From: a candidate division FCPU426 bacterium
GTDB taxonomy: Bacteria; Oederibacteriota; PGYV01; Palsa-1178
Direction of reading: 5' to 3'
DNA: 6,357 nt
Assembly (NCBI GenBank): GCA_003167475.1
Contig: PMTB01000230.1
Coordinates: 1-6,357, forward strand
Positions 1 to 5,336 of the stretch are shown here, one piece after another (the first letter of the stretch is position 1; each line of letters starts with the position of its first letter). The notes below the pieces were generated by a model. It saw only the letters and a program-made list of their open reading frames with translations, was not told the DNA's origin and searched no databases. Made by a program: the position numbers and the translations under genes.

Positions 1-39
1 TTATGAGTCTGCTGCTCTAACCGACTGAGCTATGGGCCC
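1..39 (-). tRNA. tRNA with CAU anticodon (Met elongator, or Ile2), 5' half only
   Basis: Read on the minus strand, the sequence from 39 down to 1 gives a 7-nt acceptor strand (GGGCCCA), TA, a D arm closed by GCTC/GAGC with a GG-containing loop, the 5' anticodon stem GCAGA and the loop CTCATAA. The anticodon CAT is at 5-3. The 3' half of the anticodon stem, the variable loop, the T arm and the acceptor 3' strand lie left of the window. The stem lacks the GGG run typical of initiator tRNA, so it is an elongator-type CAU tRNA. Elongator Met is most likely, but tRNA-Ile2 (whose C34 becomes lysidine) has the same anticodon and cannot be excluded without the missing half. Confidence 0.93.
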
Positions 40-60
40 ACGCTTTTACGACAGGTATCA

Positions 61-88
61 ATTATATTTTGATTAGGGAATTTGTCAA
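61..88 (-). promoter_or_regulatory. sigma70 promoter of the CAU tRNA
   Basis: On the minus strand TTGACA (88-83) and TATAAT (66-61) are both exact consensus hexamers, separated by 16 nt. The expected transcription start is near 54, about 15 nt before the mature tRNA 5' end at 39. The stretch just upstream of the -35 on this strand (about 110-89) is A/T-rich, as expected of an UP element. Such strength is typical of stable-RNA promoters. Confidence 0.88.
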
Positions 89-98
89 GGGGTTTTTA

Positions 99-142
99 AT
101 ACTTTAAAATTGCATTTGTGGTCTGGCGCAATTTTAAAGTAT
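99..142. repeat. perfect 15-nt inverted repeat in the divergent intergenic region
   Basis: The left arm at 99-113 (ATACTTTAAAATTGC) is the exact reverse complement of the right arm at 128-142, with a 14-nt spacer. Neither side ends in a T tract, so it is not an ordinary intrinsic terminator. The left arm lies where the UP element of the tRNA promoter would be. The right arm overlaps the candidate -10 of the rightward operon. An operator or DNA-bending site is a plausible reading, but no protein can be named. Confidence 0.75.
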
Positions 143-145
143 GAT
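116..145 (+). promoter_or_regulatory. candidate promoter of the rightward operon
   Basis: TTGTGG (116-121) and TATGAT (140-145) are separated by 18 nt. The -10 matches consensus at 5 of 6 positions; the -35 matches only in TTG. Transcription would start near 152 and leave a leader of about 30 nt before the ATG at 183, which carries a strong ribosome-binding site. The weak -35 and the position inside the inverted repeat suggest a regulated promoter. GATAAT at 154-159 is an alternative -10 but lacks a usable -35. Confidence 0.45.
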
Positions 146-182
146 GTAAGGCGGATAATATGCAGGAAAACAAGGAGGAAAT

Positions 183-899
183 ATGAGGAAAATAATTGTG
201 TTTATAATGGTTGTGTTTATATCTTTTTTTGTGGCGGCTAAAAACGAAGCGGAAAAAGACGCAAAAGACAACATCATTGGCTCTATACACTGGCTGCACC
301 ATTCAAGCTTCAGGATCGAAGCAGCCGGGAAAGTCATATACATAGACCCGTTTGAGATAAAAAATGACAAGCCGGCAGATTACATATTCATAACCCACAA
401 TCACTATGACCACATGTCGGTCGTTGATATACAAAAAGTGGCCGTAAAATCCACCCTGATCATATGCCCCAAAGAATGTGAAAAAGAGCTGAAAAATTTT
501 AATTTAAAGGTGGTCGCGCCCGGCGATAAGTTCGTTCTTGAGGGCCTGAAAGTGGAGGCTGTCCCGGCTTATAATAATGTAAAGCCGTTCCACACGAAAA
601 GCAGCCTAAAAGTCGGTTATGTCATAGGAATAGGCAAAGCAAGGATATATCACGCCGGAGATACGGATTTTATCCCTGAAATGAGGGACCTTAAAGATAT
701 AACTGTCGCCATGGTCCCGATAGGGGGCATGTTTACCATGGACCCCAAGGAAGCCGCTCAGGCGATAAACGCGATCAAACCCGAAATAGCCGTGCCCATG
801 CATTACGGTTACAAGATAGGGAAAAAAGAGAATGGCGCCGAATTCGCAAAACTTGTGGATAAATCCATAAAAGTTGACCTTATGAAGCAGGAGGAGTAG
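183..899 (+). CDS. exported metallo-beta-lactamase-fold hydrolase (UlaG/UPF0173-like)
   Basis: This is a 238-residue MBL-fold metal-dependent hydrolase of the UlaG/UPF0173 kind. Conserved landmarks are all visible: the metal motif HNHYDH (72-77), an FH at 136-137, YHAGDTD (156-162), PIGGMFTM (179-186) and PMHYG (205-209). H72, H74, D76, H77, H157, D160 and H207 are the likely metal and catalytic residues. Members of this group cleave lactones, phosphodiesters or related bonds, and the substrate here cannot be read. The N-terminus (MRK, then hydrophobic residues 4-18, then Ala-Ala-Lys) looks like a signal peptide or anchor, whereas many relatives are cytoplasmic. No other in-frame Met occurs before residue 78, and AGGAGG lies 4 nt upstream of the start, so the leader belongs to the protein. 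It is first in the rightward cluster, and its last codons carry the next gene's ribosome-binding site. Confidence 0.85.
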   Translation: MRKIIVFIMVVFISFFVAAKNEAEKDAKDNIIGSIHWLHHSSFRIEAAGKVIYIDPFEIKNDKPADYIFITHNHYDHMSVVDIQKVAVKSTLIICPKECEKELKNFNLKVVAPGDKFVLEGLKVEAVPAYNNVKPFHTKSSLKVGYVIGIGKARIYHAGDTDFIPEMRDLKDITVAMVPIGGMFTMDPKEAAQAINAIKPEIAVPMHYGYKIGKKENGAEFAKLVDKSIKVDLMKQEE

Positions 900-900
900 A

Positions 901-1464
901 ATGCTTACAAAAGATGAAAAAGCGGAGATATTGAAACTTGCAAGGAGAACCATTGAAAATTATATTGAAAAAGATATAATAATAAAATACACGACCCAAA
1001 ATGAAAATTTAAAACAGCATGCGGGCGCTTTTGTGACGCTGCATAAGGACGGGCGCTTAAGGGGCTGTATAGGCATGATAGAATCAAACCAGCCGCTTTA
1101 TGAGACCATAATTGAAATGGCAAAGGAAGCTTCCACAGGAGATCCGCGGTTTGACGCCGTGGTTCCCGAAGAGATAGGTAACCTGGAAATAGAGGTCTCG
1201 GTATTGTTCCCCAAAAAGAGGATAAAAAGCCTGGATGAGTTCGAACTTGGCAAACACGGCGTGATAGTAAGGCAGGGCCTGGCCAGCGGAGTGTATCTCC
1301 CCCAGGTGGCCTCTGACACGGGCTGGACAAAGGAGGAGTTCATGAGGAGCTTATGCGAAGATAAGGCGTGCCTGCCTCCGGATTGCTATAAGGATGAAAA
1401 GACGGAAGTTTATATATTTGAAGCTCAGGTATTCGGCGAAAAGGAGATCAAACTTGAAAAGTAA
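901..1464 (+). CDS. amrA: AMMECR1-domain protein (AmmeMemoRadiSam system protein A)
   Basis: The 187-residue product is essentially one AMMECR1 domain. It shows the hallmark LRGCIG (53-58), followed by DPRF (81-84), EIEVSVL (96-102) and GVYLPQVA (130-137), in the usual order and at the usual family length. The family is often found beside a Memo-like protein and a radical SAM enzyme. Those partners may lie elsewhere, because neither is in this window. The biochemical role is not settled; a cytosolic role in modification chemistry linked to the radical SAM partner is inferred from that association. The start is supported by AGGAGG at 889-894, 6 nt before the ATG. It begins 1 nt after the hydrolase stop, which indicates translational coupling. 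Confidence 0.9.
   Translation: MLTKDEKAEILKLARRTIENYIEKDIIIKYTTQNENLKQHAGAFVTLHKDGRLRGCIGMIESNQPLYETIIEMAKEASTGDPRFDAVVPEEIGNLEIEVSVLFPKKRIKSLDEFELGKHGVIVRQGLASGVYLPQVASDTGWTKEEFMRSLCEDKACLPPDCYKDEKTEVYIFEAQVFGEKEIKLEK
1441..1456 (+). promoter_or_regulatory. ribosome-binding site and TTG start of the third gene
   Basis: AAGGAG at 1441-1446 lies 7 nt before TTG at 1454-1456, inside the last codons of the AMMECR1 gene. Starting here yields a textbook signal peptide (MKSK followed by a hydrophobic core). The upstream in-frame ATG at 1394 would add 20 mostly basic residues encoded entirely inside the previous gene, and it lacks a comparable site. This decides the start. Confidence 0.8.
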
Positions 1465-2077
1465 GGCGTTCATTGTGCTGTCGTTGTTTGTTTTTGCCAT
1501 GCTCCGCGCGGAAGTACCTTCCAATACGATGAACGCGTATTCACAGGCCCTGATACCCGAAACTGTAACCGCAGCTGCATCCGCGCAGGCAATCACCGTT
1601 ACCTCCGCATTGCAGGAAACCGCCACAGCCCGGCCGGCTGAGGTACAGGAAAAAAATCCAATGCCCGAGGATATTTGCGGAGGTCTGCTGTACGCCGGCG
1701 TAAATATGTGGACAGGTTATTCGGTCAGGACAAAAAAGGACGGAATAGAGGAGATGCTCGGGCAGGAAGAGATCAAAAAACTCCTTACATCCGATGACGA
1801 AGGAAAAAAATATTATGATGACTCTGAAATGAAAAAGGTATTTACTACGTCATTTGAGCTTGCCGCGGCCGCCTCGGCGGTATATTTCCTGATAGAGTCA
1901 AGGTTCTTTGACTCGGGCAATATCAATTCAGGGAGGCCGTCGGTCCTCATAGCGACCGGGGCTGCAATCCCGCTTTTTTTAATGGGCGCGAATTGGACAG
2001 GGAACGAGGCCTTTAACGATATTAACAGGTCATTGAACGTTTATAACTCGAACATTTCATGCGGGTTGAAAAAATAA
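1454..2077 (+). CDS. unrecognised secreted or membrane protein, TTG start
   Basis: I do not recognise a family for this 207-residue protein. Residues 1-17 form a signal peptide (MKSK, then AFIVLSLFVFAML). A low-complexity Ala/Thr/Val stretch follows at about 36-63, then a mixed, charged segment at 72-129 containing GGLLYAGVNMWTGY. Two hydrophobic segments follow, at about 131-148 (Ala-rich) and 163-178 (Ile/Ala/Pro/Leu). The tail ends in NRSLNVYN and a Lys pair. Cys75 and Cys203 are its only cysteines. The layout suggests a cell-envelope protein with its middle section outside the cytoplasm, perhaps an inner-membrane hairpin. It overlaps the AMMECR1 gene by 11 nt, so translation is probably coupled, while the next gene is 88 nt away. 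The low-complexity section suggests a flexible linker. Confidence 0.75.
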   Translation: MKSKAFIVLSLFVFAMLRAEVPSNTMNAYSQALIPETVTAAASAQAITVTSALQETATARPAEVQEKNPMPEDICGGLLYAGVNMWTGYSVRTKKDGIEEMLGQEEIKKLLTSDDEGKKYYDDSEMKKVFTTSFELAAAASAVYFLIESRFFDSGNINSGRPSVLIATGAAIPLFLMGANWTGNEAFNDINRSLNVYNSNISCGLKK

Positions 2078-2165
2078 TACAGGAACGCAACCGCCGTACA
2101 CGAAAAAAAGATAATCACGGTTTTCAGCCGGCCTATTTGTTGAGACAATACAAGGAGTTTATAAT

Positions 2166-2909
2166 ATGCAAACAGCGCCCGATACGTGGAAGGAAAAATA
2201 CACGGTCAAAGTCTATGAAGCGGATAACCTCGGCAGGGCCGGGATAGTCCCGCTTTTTGATTATTTCCAGGATATAGCCTGGTGCCATTACAGCAGGGTT
2301 GAGGCCGCCCTGGGGCAGTTCCTCACCAAATCACAGATATGGGCAATGACCAGGGTGGAAATTCACATTGAGCGCCCGGCTTTGTGGAAGGAAGAAGTGG
2401 AACTGGAAACATGGTCGCGCGGAATTGAAAAACTGACGGCGTACAGGGATTTTTTCATAAGGGATACCAAGGGTAATCAGATCGGGGCAGGGACGTCCAC
2501 GTGGGTGGTGCTGGACCTTGAAACAAAAAAAATACAGCGCCTGAATGATATCGCGGAAAAGTGGCCGTCGCAGGTGGAGAAATCCGGCATAAACAAGAAC
2601 GCGGATAAGGTATTGCCGCCGGAAAACCCGGTCTACTCGGGCGCCTTTAATGTCAATTATTCCGACATGGATGTCAACCAGCACGTGAACAGCGGCAGGT
2701 ATATACAATGGATAATCGATGATTTTGGAAGGGAATTCCTTGAAAAAAACACATTGGGCGCCATAAAGGTAAACTTTGCCGATGAGGCAATGCCAGGCGA
2801 CGAAATTGTGGCCGGCAGGCAGGACAAAGGCGGCGGCCTTTGGAGAGCGCACCTTATAAGAAAAGGGAGCGCAAAAGAGGTTTGCAGGGCGGAGATACAA
2901 TGGAAATAA
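2166..2909 (+). CDS. acyl-ACP thioesterase (double hotdog, FatA/FatB-like)
   Basis: The product hydrolyses acyl-ACP to free fatty acid and ACP, ending or diverting fatty-acid synthesis in the cytosol. The 247-residue length fits bacterial members of the family, which have two hotdog domains. The N-terminal half carries the strand and helix pattern typical of the first domain: YEADNLGRAGIVPLFDYFQD at 17-36, then MTRVEIHIERPALWKEEVEL at 61-80. The second domain has the signature DMDVNQHVN (167-175). D169, N171 and H173 match the Asp-Asn-His positions of plant FatA/FatB, and E207 in NFADEA is the probable remaining catalytic acid. AAGGAG at 2152-2157 sits 8 nt before the ATG. Chain-length specificity cannot be judged. 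An 88-nt gap separates it from the preceding gene; I see no convincing promoter there. Its end overlaps the GNAT gene by 10 nt. Confidence 0.9.
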   Translation: MQTAPDTWKEKYTVKVYEADNLGRAGIVPLFDYFQDIAWCHYSRVEAALGQFLTKSQIWAMTRVEIHIERPALWKEEVELETWSRGIEKLTAYRDFFIRDTKGNQIGAGTSTWVVLDLETKKIQRLNDIAEKWPSQVEKSGINKNADKVLPPENPVYSGAFNVNYSDMDVNQHVNSGRYIQWIIDDFGREFLEKNTLGAIKVNFADEAMPGDEIVAGRQDKGGGLWRAHLIRKGSAKEVCRAEIQWK

Positions 2910-3694
2910 AGGAAACTTCGGACAGGGAAAAGGTAAAACAATTCCTCCTTGAGGACCCGTACCAGCATTTGTATGAGCTTGGCAACCTGCAGGAAAAGCT
3001 TTTCAGCCGCTCCGCCTGGTTTACCGCCTCCGAAAACGGGGATATAAAAGCCGTTGCCATGATTCATGAGGCTAAGAACGTAAAGGACAATATCCTTTTC
3101 CTTCTTGGAAATAAGGACATGGCGGCCGCGCTGATGAAAGGAATTAAAGGAGGCCTGCCCGGGAGTTTTTACGCCCATGTGACAAAAGAAACAGCGGAGC
3201 TGCTCGCGCCGGAGTACGATATCAGCCCTCCCGTAATATATGACAAGATGAAAATTACCGGCGATATGCTGCTGGAGCGGTCCATTATTTACCCTGAGTA
3301 CACATACAGGGTCAACAAGAATGATTACGGGGCCATAAACGAATTTTTAAGGGCCATAAACCCGTCCGCCTTTTTTATGCCTGCCATGCTGGAAACAGGG
3401 AAATACTTTATAATAAGAAAAAACTCCGACATAATAGCTATGGCTGGCGTGCATTTTTACTCGGCAGAAACCGGCACGGCCGCGATAGGTAATGTGGCCA
3501 CGGCGCCGCAACACCGCGGTAAAGGTTATGCCGGGTCCGTGACCGCCAGCCTGGTCATGGACCTGTGGAAGGATGTGAAGCACATAGGCCTGAACGTGAG
3601 GGCGGATAACACACCCGCCATAAAAGCCTATGAAAAGATGGGGTTTGTTTTTTATTCAAGCCATGAAGAAATAAAAGCCTCAAAGCGCCCGTAA
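2900..3694 (+). CDS. GNAT-family N-acetyltransferase, probably tandem GNAT fold
   Basis: This is a 264-residue protein with a clear C-terminal GNAT domain. Motif A for acetyl-CoA binding is VATAPQHRGKGYAG (199-212), with the Q/R-x-x-G-x-G/A core at 206-211. The later motif NVRADNTPAIKAYEKMGF (232-249) follows. The N-terminal 130 residues have no obvious motif but fit a degenerate GNAT-like half, as in two-lobed GNAT proteins with only one active site. The acceptor is unknown. I chose ATG at 2900 because GGAG at 2891-2894 lies 5 nt upstream. The longer frame from 2840 would overlap the thioesterase by 70 nt and add a basic, unconserved-looking tail. The 10-nt overlap with the thioesterase suggests coupled translation and perhaps a related acyl-group task, which is inference only. 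Confidence 0.88.
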   Translation: MEIKETSDREKVKQFLLEDPYQHLYELGNLQEKLFSRSAWFTASENGDIKAVAMIHEAKNVKDNILFLLGNKDMAAALMKGIKGGLPGSFYAHVTKETAELLAPEYDISPPVIYDKMKITGDMLLERSIIYPEYTYRVNKNDYGAINEFLRAINPSAFFMPAMLETGKYFIIRKNSDIIAMAGVHFYSAETGTAAIGNVATAPQHRGKGYAGSVTASLVMDLWKDVKHIGLNVRADNTPAIKAYEKMGFVFYSSHEEIKASKRP

Positions 3695-3704
3695 GCCACC
3701 GCTT

Positions 3705-3729
3705 AAGGGAAACATTGGCCTTGTTTTTT
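3705..3729 (+). terminator. weak candidate intrinsic terminator after the GNAT gene
   Basis: AAGG (3705-3708) can pair with CCTT (3719-3722) across a 10-nt loop, and six T residues follow at 3724-3729. The stem is only 4 bp plus one wobble pair, so it is a poor terminator despite a good T run. It falls where the rightward cluster should end. Confidence 0.3.
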
Positions 3730-3748
3730 GCGGTTCAGGTGATATGAT
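3721..3748 (+). promoter_or_regulatory. candidate promoter of the membrane-protein gene
   Basis: TTGTTT (3721-3726) and TATGAT (3743-3748) have 16-nt spacing. The -10 matches consensus at 5 of 6; the -35 matches only TTG. Transcription would begin near 3755, about 30 nt before the ATG at 3787. It overlaps the candidate terminator T tract, so only one of the two need be real. Confidence 0.4.
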
Positions 3749-3786
3749 TAACAGCAGGATAATGTGCTTAAAAAAAGGCGGGAAAA

Positions 3787-4185
3787 ATGGTGTGGAACAT
3801 TTTGGTATTGGCAGCTGTAATCTTGTCATCACTTGTATTTTACGGATTATATTTTTATGCCAAACAAAATCGTTTCATCAAATCATTCCTGATATTCATA
3901 TATTTCCCGTTCGTCTGCAATTATATATTTTGCGCTTTCGTTTACGGACGCTTTCTGCATTTTAACGCGCCCCAGATTTTTCTTAATCATCCGCTGGCTG
4001 AAATATATTGCGTCGTTGCCGCATTTATACCACCGATAAGCATCTGGATATATTATAAGAGGCATTACTGCATTAAAAAAACGGAAACGGCCGTTTCGGC
4101 CGTTGTATACCTGGTATTGGCTTATTTTTACATAAGAACCACCCTGCCCATGGTAGCCTGCAGCCTGTTTTCTTTTTGCGCATAA
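3787..4185 (+). CDS. small polytopic membrane protein, unrecognised
   Basis: This 132-residue protein has four hydrophobic segments, at about 4-25, 33-53, 71-90 and 101-131. Short basic loops separate them (KQNRFIK at 26-32 and KRHYCIKK at 91-98), which suggests those loops face the cytoplasm. It is rich in Phe/Tyr and has six cysteines (44, 49, 75, 95, 125, 131), unusual for so short a membrane protein. I recognise no family. The start has only a moderate ribosome-binding match, GGCGGG at 3777-3782. Codon choice (TTG, TCA, CGT, many TTT/TAT) looks more A/T-rich than in the flanking genes, hinting at recent acquisition or weak selection. It stands alone, 92 nt after the GNAT gene and 106 nt before the next small gene. 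Confidence 0.65.
   Translation: MVWNILVLAAVILSSLVFYGLYFYAKQNRFIKSFLIFIYFPFVCNYIFCAFVYGRFLHFNAPQIFLNHPLAEIYCVVAAFIPPISIWIYYKRHYCIKKTETAVSAVVYLVLAYFYIRTTLPMVACSLFSFCA
4084..4104. repeat. nested palindromes inside the membrane-protein gene
   Basis: GAAACGGCCGTTTC (4084-4097) is a perfect 14-nt palindrome. Overlapping it, AACGGCC (4086-4092) and GGCCGTT (4098-4104) form a 7-bp inverted repeat with a 5-nt loop that could fold in the mRNA. The sequence encodes TETAVSAV, so it may be coincidental. Confidence 0.5.
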
Positions 4186-4211
4186 TTTTTGCATGAAACA
4201 CCGCTTCGTAC

Positions 4212-4240
4212 TTGATTTAAACCGTTTAATCCCATATAAT
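4212..4240 (+). promoter_or_regulatory. strong sigma70 promoter with a palindromic spacer
   Basis: TTGATT (4212-4217) and TATAAT (4235-4240) are separated by the ideal 17 nt. The -10 is exact and the -35 matches 4 of 6. Transcription should start near 4247, giving a leader of about 45 nt. The spacer contains TTAAAC-C-GTTTAA (4217-4229), a 13-nt palindrome around C4223 that also touches the last base of the -35. This is a classic place for a repressor operator. Confidence 0.75.
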
Positions 4241-4291
4241 TAATGCATAAAGAAAACAATCGTTCAACATGCGCAAAACAAAGGGGAATTT

Positions 4292-4462
4292 ATGGAGAAG
4301 CAGATAAAGAGCGACCTAAAAGCGGAAAGCCTGAAAGACGCGTCCAAACTTATAAAAATTATGTCCGGTCCAAAACATAAATCCAATACCGACGCAAAAG
4401 CGCTTATGTACCAACGCGCCGCGGAAGTATCTAACAACAGGACAAAGTCCAAAAAAGTATAA
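4292..4462 (+). CDS. small basic protein, 56 residues, unrecognised
   Basis: A short frame runs from ATG at 4292 to TAA at 4460-4462 and encodes 56 residues. AAGGGG (4281-4286) lies 5 nt upstream, and a strong promoter sits about 50 nt before the start. The product is highly charged: 12 Lys and 2 Arg against 6 acidic residues. A predicted helix occupies about 2-24, then a GPKHKSNTD turn at 26-34, a second helix at about 35-47, and a Lys-rich tail (TKSKKV). It has no signal peptide, membrane segment or cysteine. Nucleic-acid or ribosome binding is a natural guess from charge alone. I recognise no family. A 62-codon frame on the opposite strand across the same bases lacks a promoter or ribosome site and is judged a shadow. 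Confidence 0.65.
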   Translation: MEKQIKSDLKAESLKDASKLIKIMSGPKHKSNTDAKALMYQRAAEVSNNRTKSKKV

Positions 4463-4524
4463 TGTATTTAAGGGGCTAAATCCGGATCCACCCGTAAAGC
4501 GCTCCCAGAACCCGCCAAGCCGCG

Positions 4525-4539
4525 ACCGTTTTAAACGGT
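4525..4539. terminator. palindrome in the convergent intergenic region, possible weak terminator
   Basis: ACCGTTT-T-AAACGGT forms a 7-bp inverted repeat around T4532, extendable by a G-T and a C-G pair. It lies 62 nt after the small basic gene and 32 nt past the stop of lepB, which comes from the other side. It could serve both converging transcripts, but the following T runs are short (TTGTTTG rightward, none leftward). A protein-binding palindrome is equally possible. Confidence 0.35.
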
Positions 4540-4571
4540 TGTTTGATCCCGTATTAAAAATCCCGTTATAC

Positions 4572-5300
4572 TTATTTTGCAGCCGCAGCCGGGGAAGCGG
4601 TCATAGGCTGGGGCACATCTATCTTTATATGTTTTATCACTTTGAGCTTATTGAGCGGCCAGTAAACTATAAAGGCTTTTCCCCTTATCATATTGACCGG
4701 CAGCGCGCCCCAAAACCTGCTGTCGTACGACTGGTCGCGGTTGTCGCCCATCATGAAGTAGCATCCGGACGGGACAGTGATGGGGCCGAAATAATCGCGC
4801 GGCGAATACATGGCAGGCTGGAACTGCGGATCGGTATGCTGCGTGTAAGGCTCATCCATTTTCTTTCCGTTCAAAAACAGAACCTTGTCTCTTACTTCGA
4901 TCGTATCGCCCGGAAGGCCCATGCAGCGTTTTATCCACATTGAAGTGGTCTTGCCCGTGGGGTCGCGGAATATGACAACATCGCCGCGTTTGGGTTTGTT
5001 GAAGTCAAGGTACATCTTGTGGTCAATTGGGTTATAAAGGCCGTAAGCGAACTTTATCGCCATGGGATGCTCGCCCACCATAAGGGTACTCTCCATTGAC
5101 GGTGTGGGTATGGCGAAAGCCTGTATGACAAAGATGCGGAGTATTGTGGCGATGATCATGGCTTCAAAAGCCGGTTCAACCCAGTCACGCACCACATGCT
5201 TTTTGTCAAGTTTGTAAACGTGGGCGACAAGCACCTCGCCTATGCAAAGCAATACGAATAAAGTCCAGTAAATGATCTCCATCCAGTCGATGTACTTCAT
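4572..5300 (-). CDS. lepB: signal peptidase I
   Basis: This 242-residue S26 peptidase removes signal peptides from exported proteins at the outer face of the cytoplasmic membrane. Two N-terminal membrane segments are visible (about 8-28 and 45-62), the arrangement of many Gram-negative enzymes. The catalytic Ser68 sits in PTPSMEST (65-72) and the general-base Lys124 in WIKRCMGLPGD (122-132). The later conserved box GDNRDQSYDSRFWG spans 185-198. All catalytic elements are intact. The C-terminus is a Pro/Ala-rich tail (TASPAAAAK), probably flexible. AAGGAG (5311-5306, minus strand) lies 5 nt before the ATG. The GT1 gene ends 38 nt upstream in the same direction, so the two are probably co-transcribed. 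Its activity would be needed for the exported proteins encoded nearby, as for all secreted proteins. Confidence 0.96.
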   Translation of the reverse strand: MKYIDWMEIIYWTLFVLLCIGEVLVAHVYKLDKKHVVRDWVEPAFEAMIIATILRIFVIQAFAIPTPSMESTLMVGEHPMAIKFAYGLYNPIDHKMYLDFNKPKRGDVVIFRDPTGKTTSMWIKRCMGLPGDTIEVRDKVLFLNGKKMDEPYTQHTDPQFQPAMYSPRDYFGPITVPSGCYFMMGDNRDQSYDSRFWGALPVNMIRGKAFIVYWPLNKLKVIKHIKIDVPQPMTASPAAAAK

Positions 5301-5318
5301 GCTGTCTCCTTTAATATA

Positions 5319-5336
5319 CGCGGCAAAACGGCCGCG
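5319..5336 (-). repeat. GC-rich hairpin between the glycosyltransferase gene and lepB
   Basis: CGCGGC (5319-5324) and GCCGCG (5331-5336) form a perfect 6-bp, all-GC stem with a 6-nt loop, entirely within the 38-nt intercistronic gap. Read leftward it is followed by TATATTAAAGGAG, with no U tract, so it is unlikely to terminate. It ends a few bases before the lepB ribosome-binding site and may protect or process the transcript, or tune lepB translation. Confidence 0.6.

Noticed and set aside
99..142. Reading the inverted repeat as an intrinsic terminator
   Set aside because: The stem is A/T-rich and no T run follows on either strand. It also lies upstream of both flanking genes, where no transcript should need ending.
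1394..1453. Upstream ATG that would lengthen the third gene by 20 residues
   Set aside because: It lies entirely inside the AMMECR1 gene and gives a basic leader that buries the signal peptide. TTG at 1454 has a well-spaced AAGGAG and a proper signal sequence.
2059..2247. 62-codon rightward frame between the envelope protein and the thioesterase
   Set aside because: It overlaps both neighbours, has no ribosome-binding site and gives an Arg/Lys-rich product typical of out-of-frame reading.
2840..2899. Earlier ATG for the GNAT protein
   Set aside because: It would overlap the thioesterase by 70 nt and add a basic tail with no GNAT features. ATG at 2900 has its own GGAG.
2331..2900. Long leftward frame (189 codons) opposite the thioesterase
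   Set aside because: It is antisense to a gene with clear family motifs, and its product shows no recognisable domain. The same applies to leftward frames at 905-1330 and 2657-3178.
3744..3965. 73-codon rightward frame overlapping the membrane protein
   Set aside because: It shares most bases with the 132-residue frame but lacks a ribosome-binding site and ends mid-gene. The 132-residue frame has coherent membrane segments.
4264..4452. 62-codon leftward frame opposite the small basic gene
   Set aside because: No promoter or ribosome site was seen on that strand, while the rightward 56-codon frame has both.
4539..4943. 134-codon rightward frame opposite lepB
   Set aside because: It is antisense to an intact signal peptidase and its product is compositionally like shadow translation. 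Rightward frames across the GT1 gene were rejected on the same ground.
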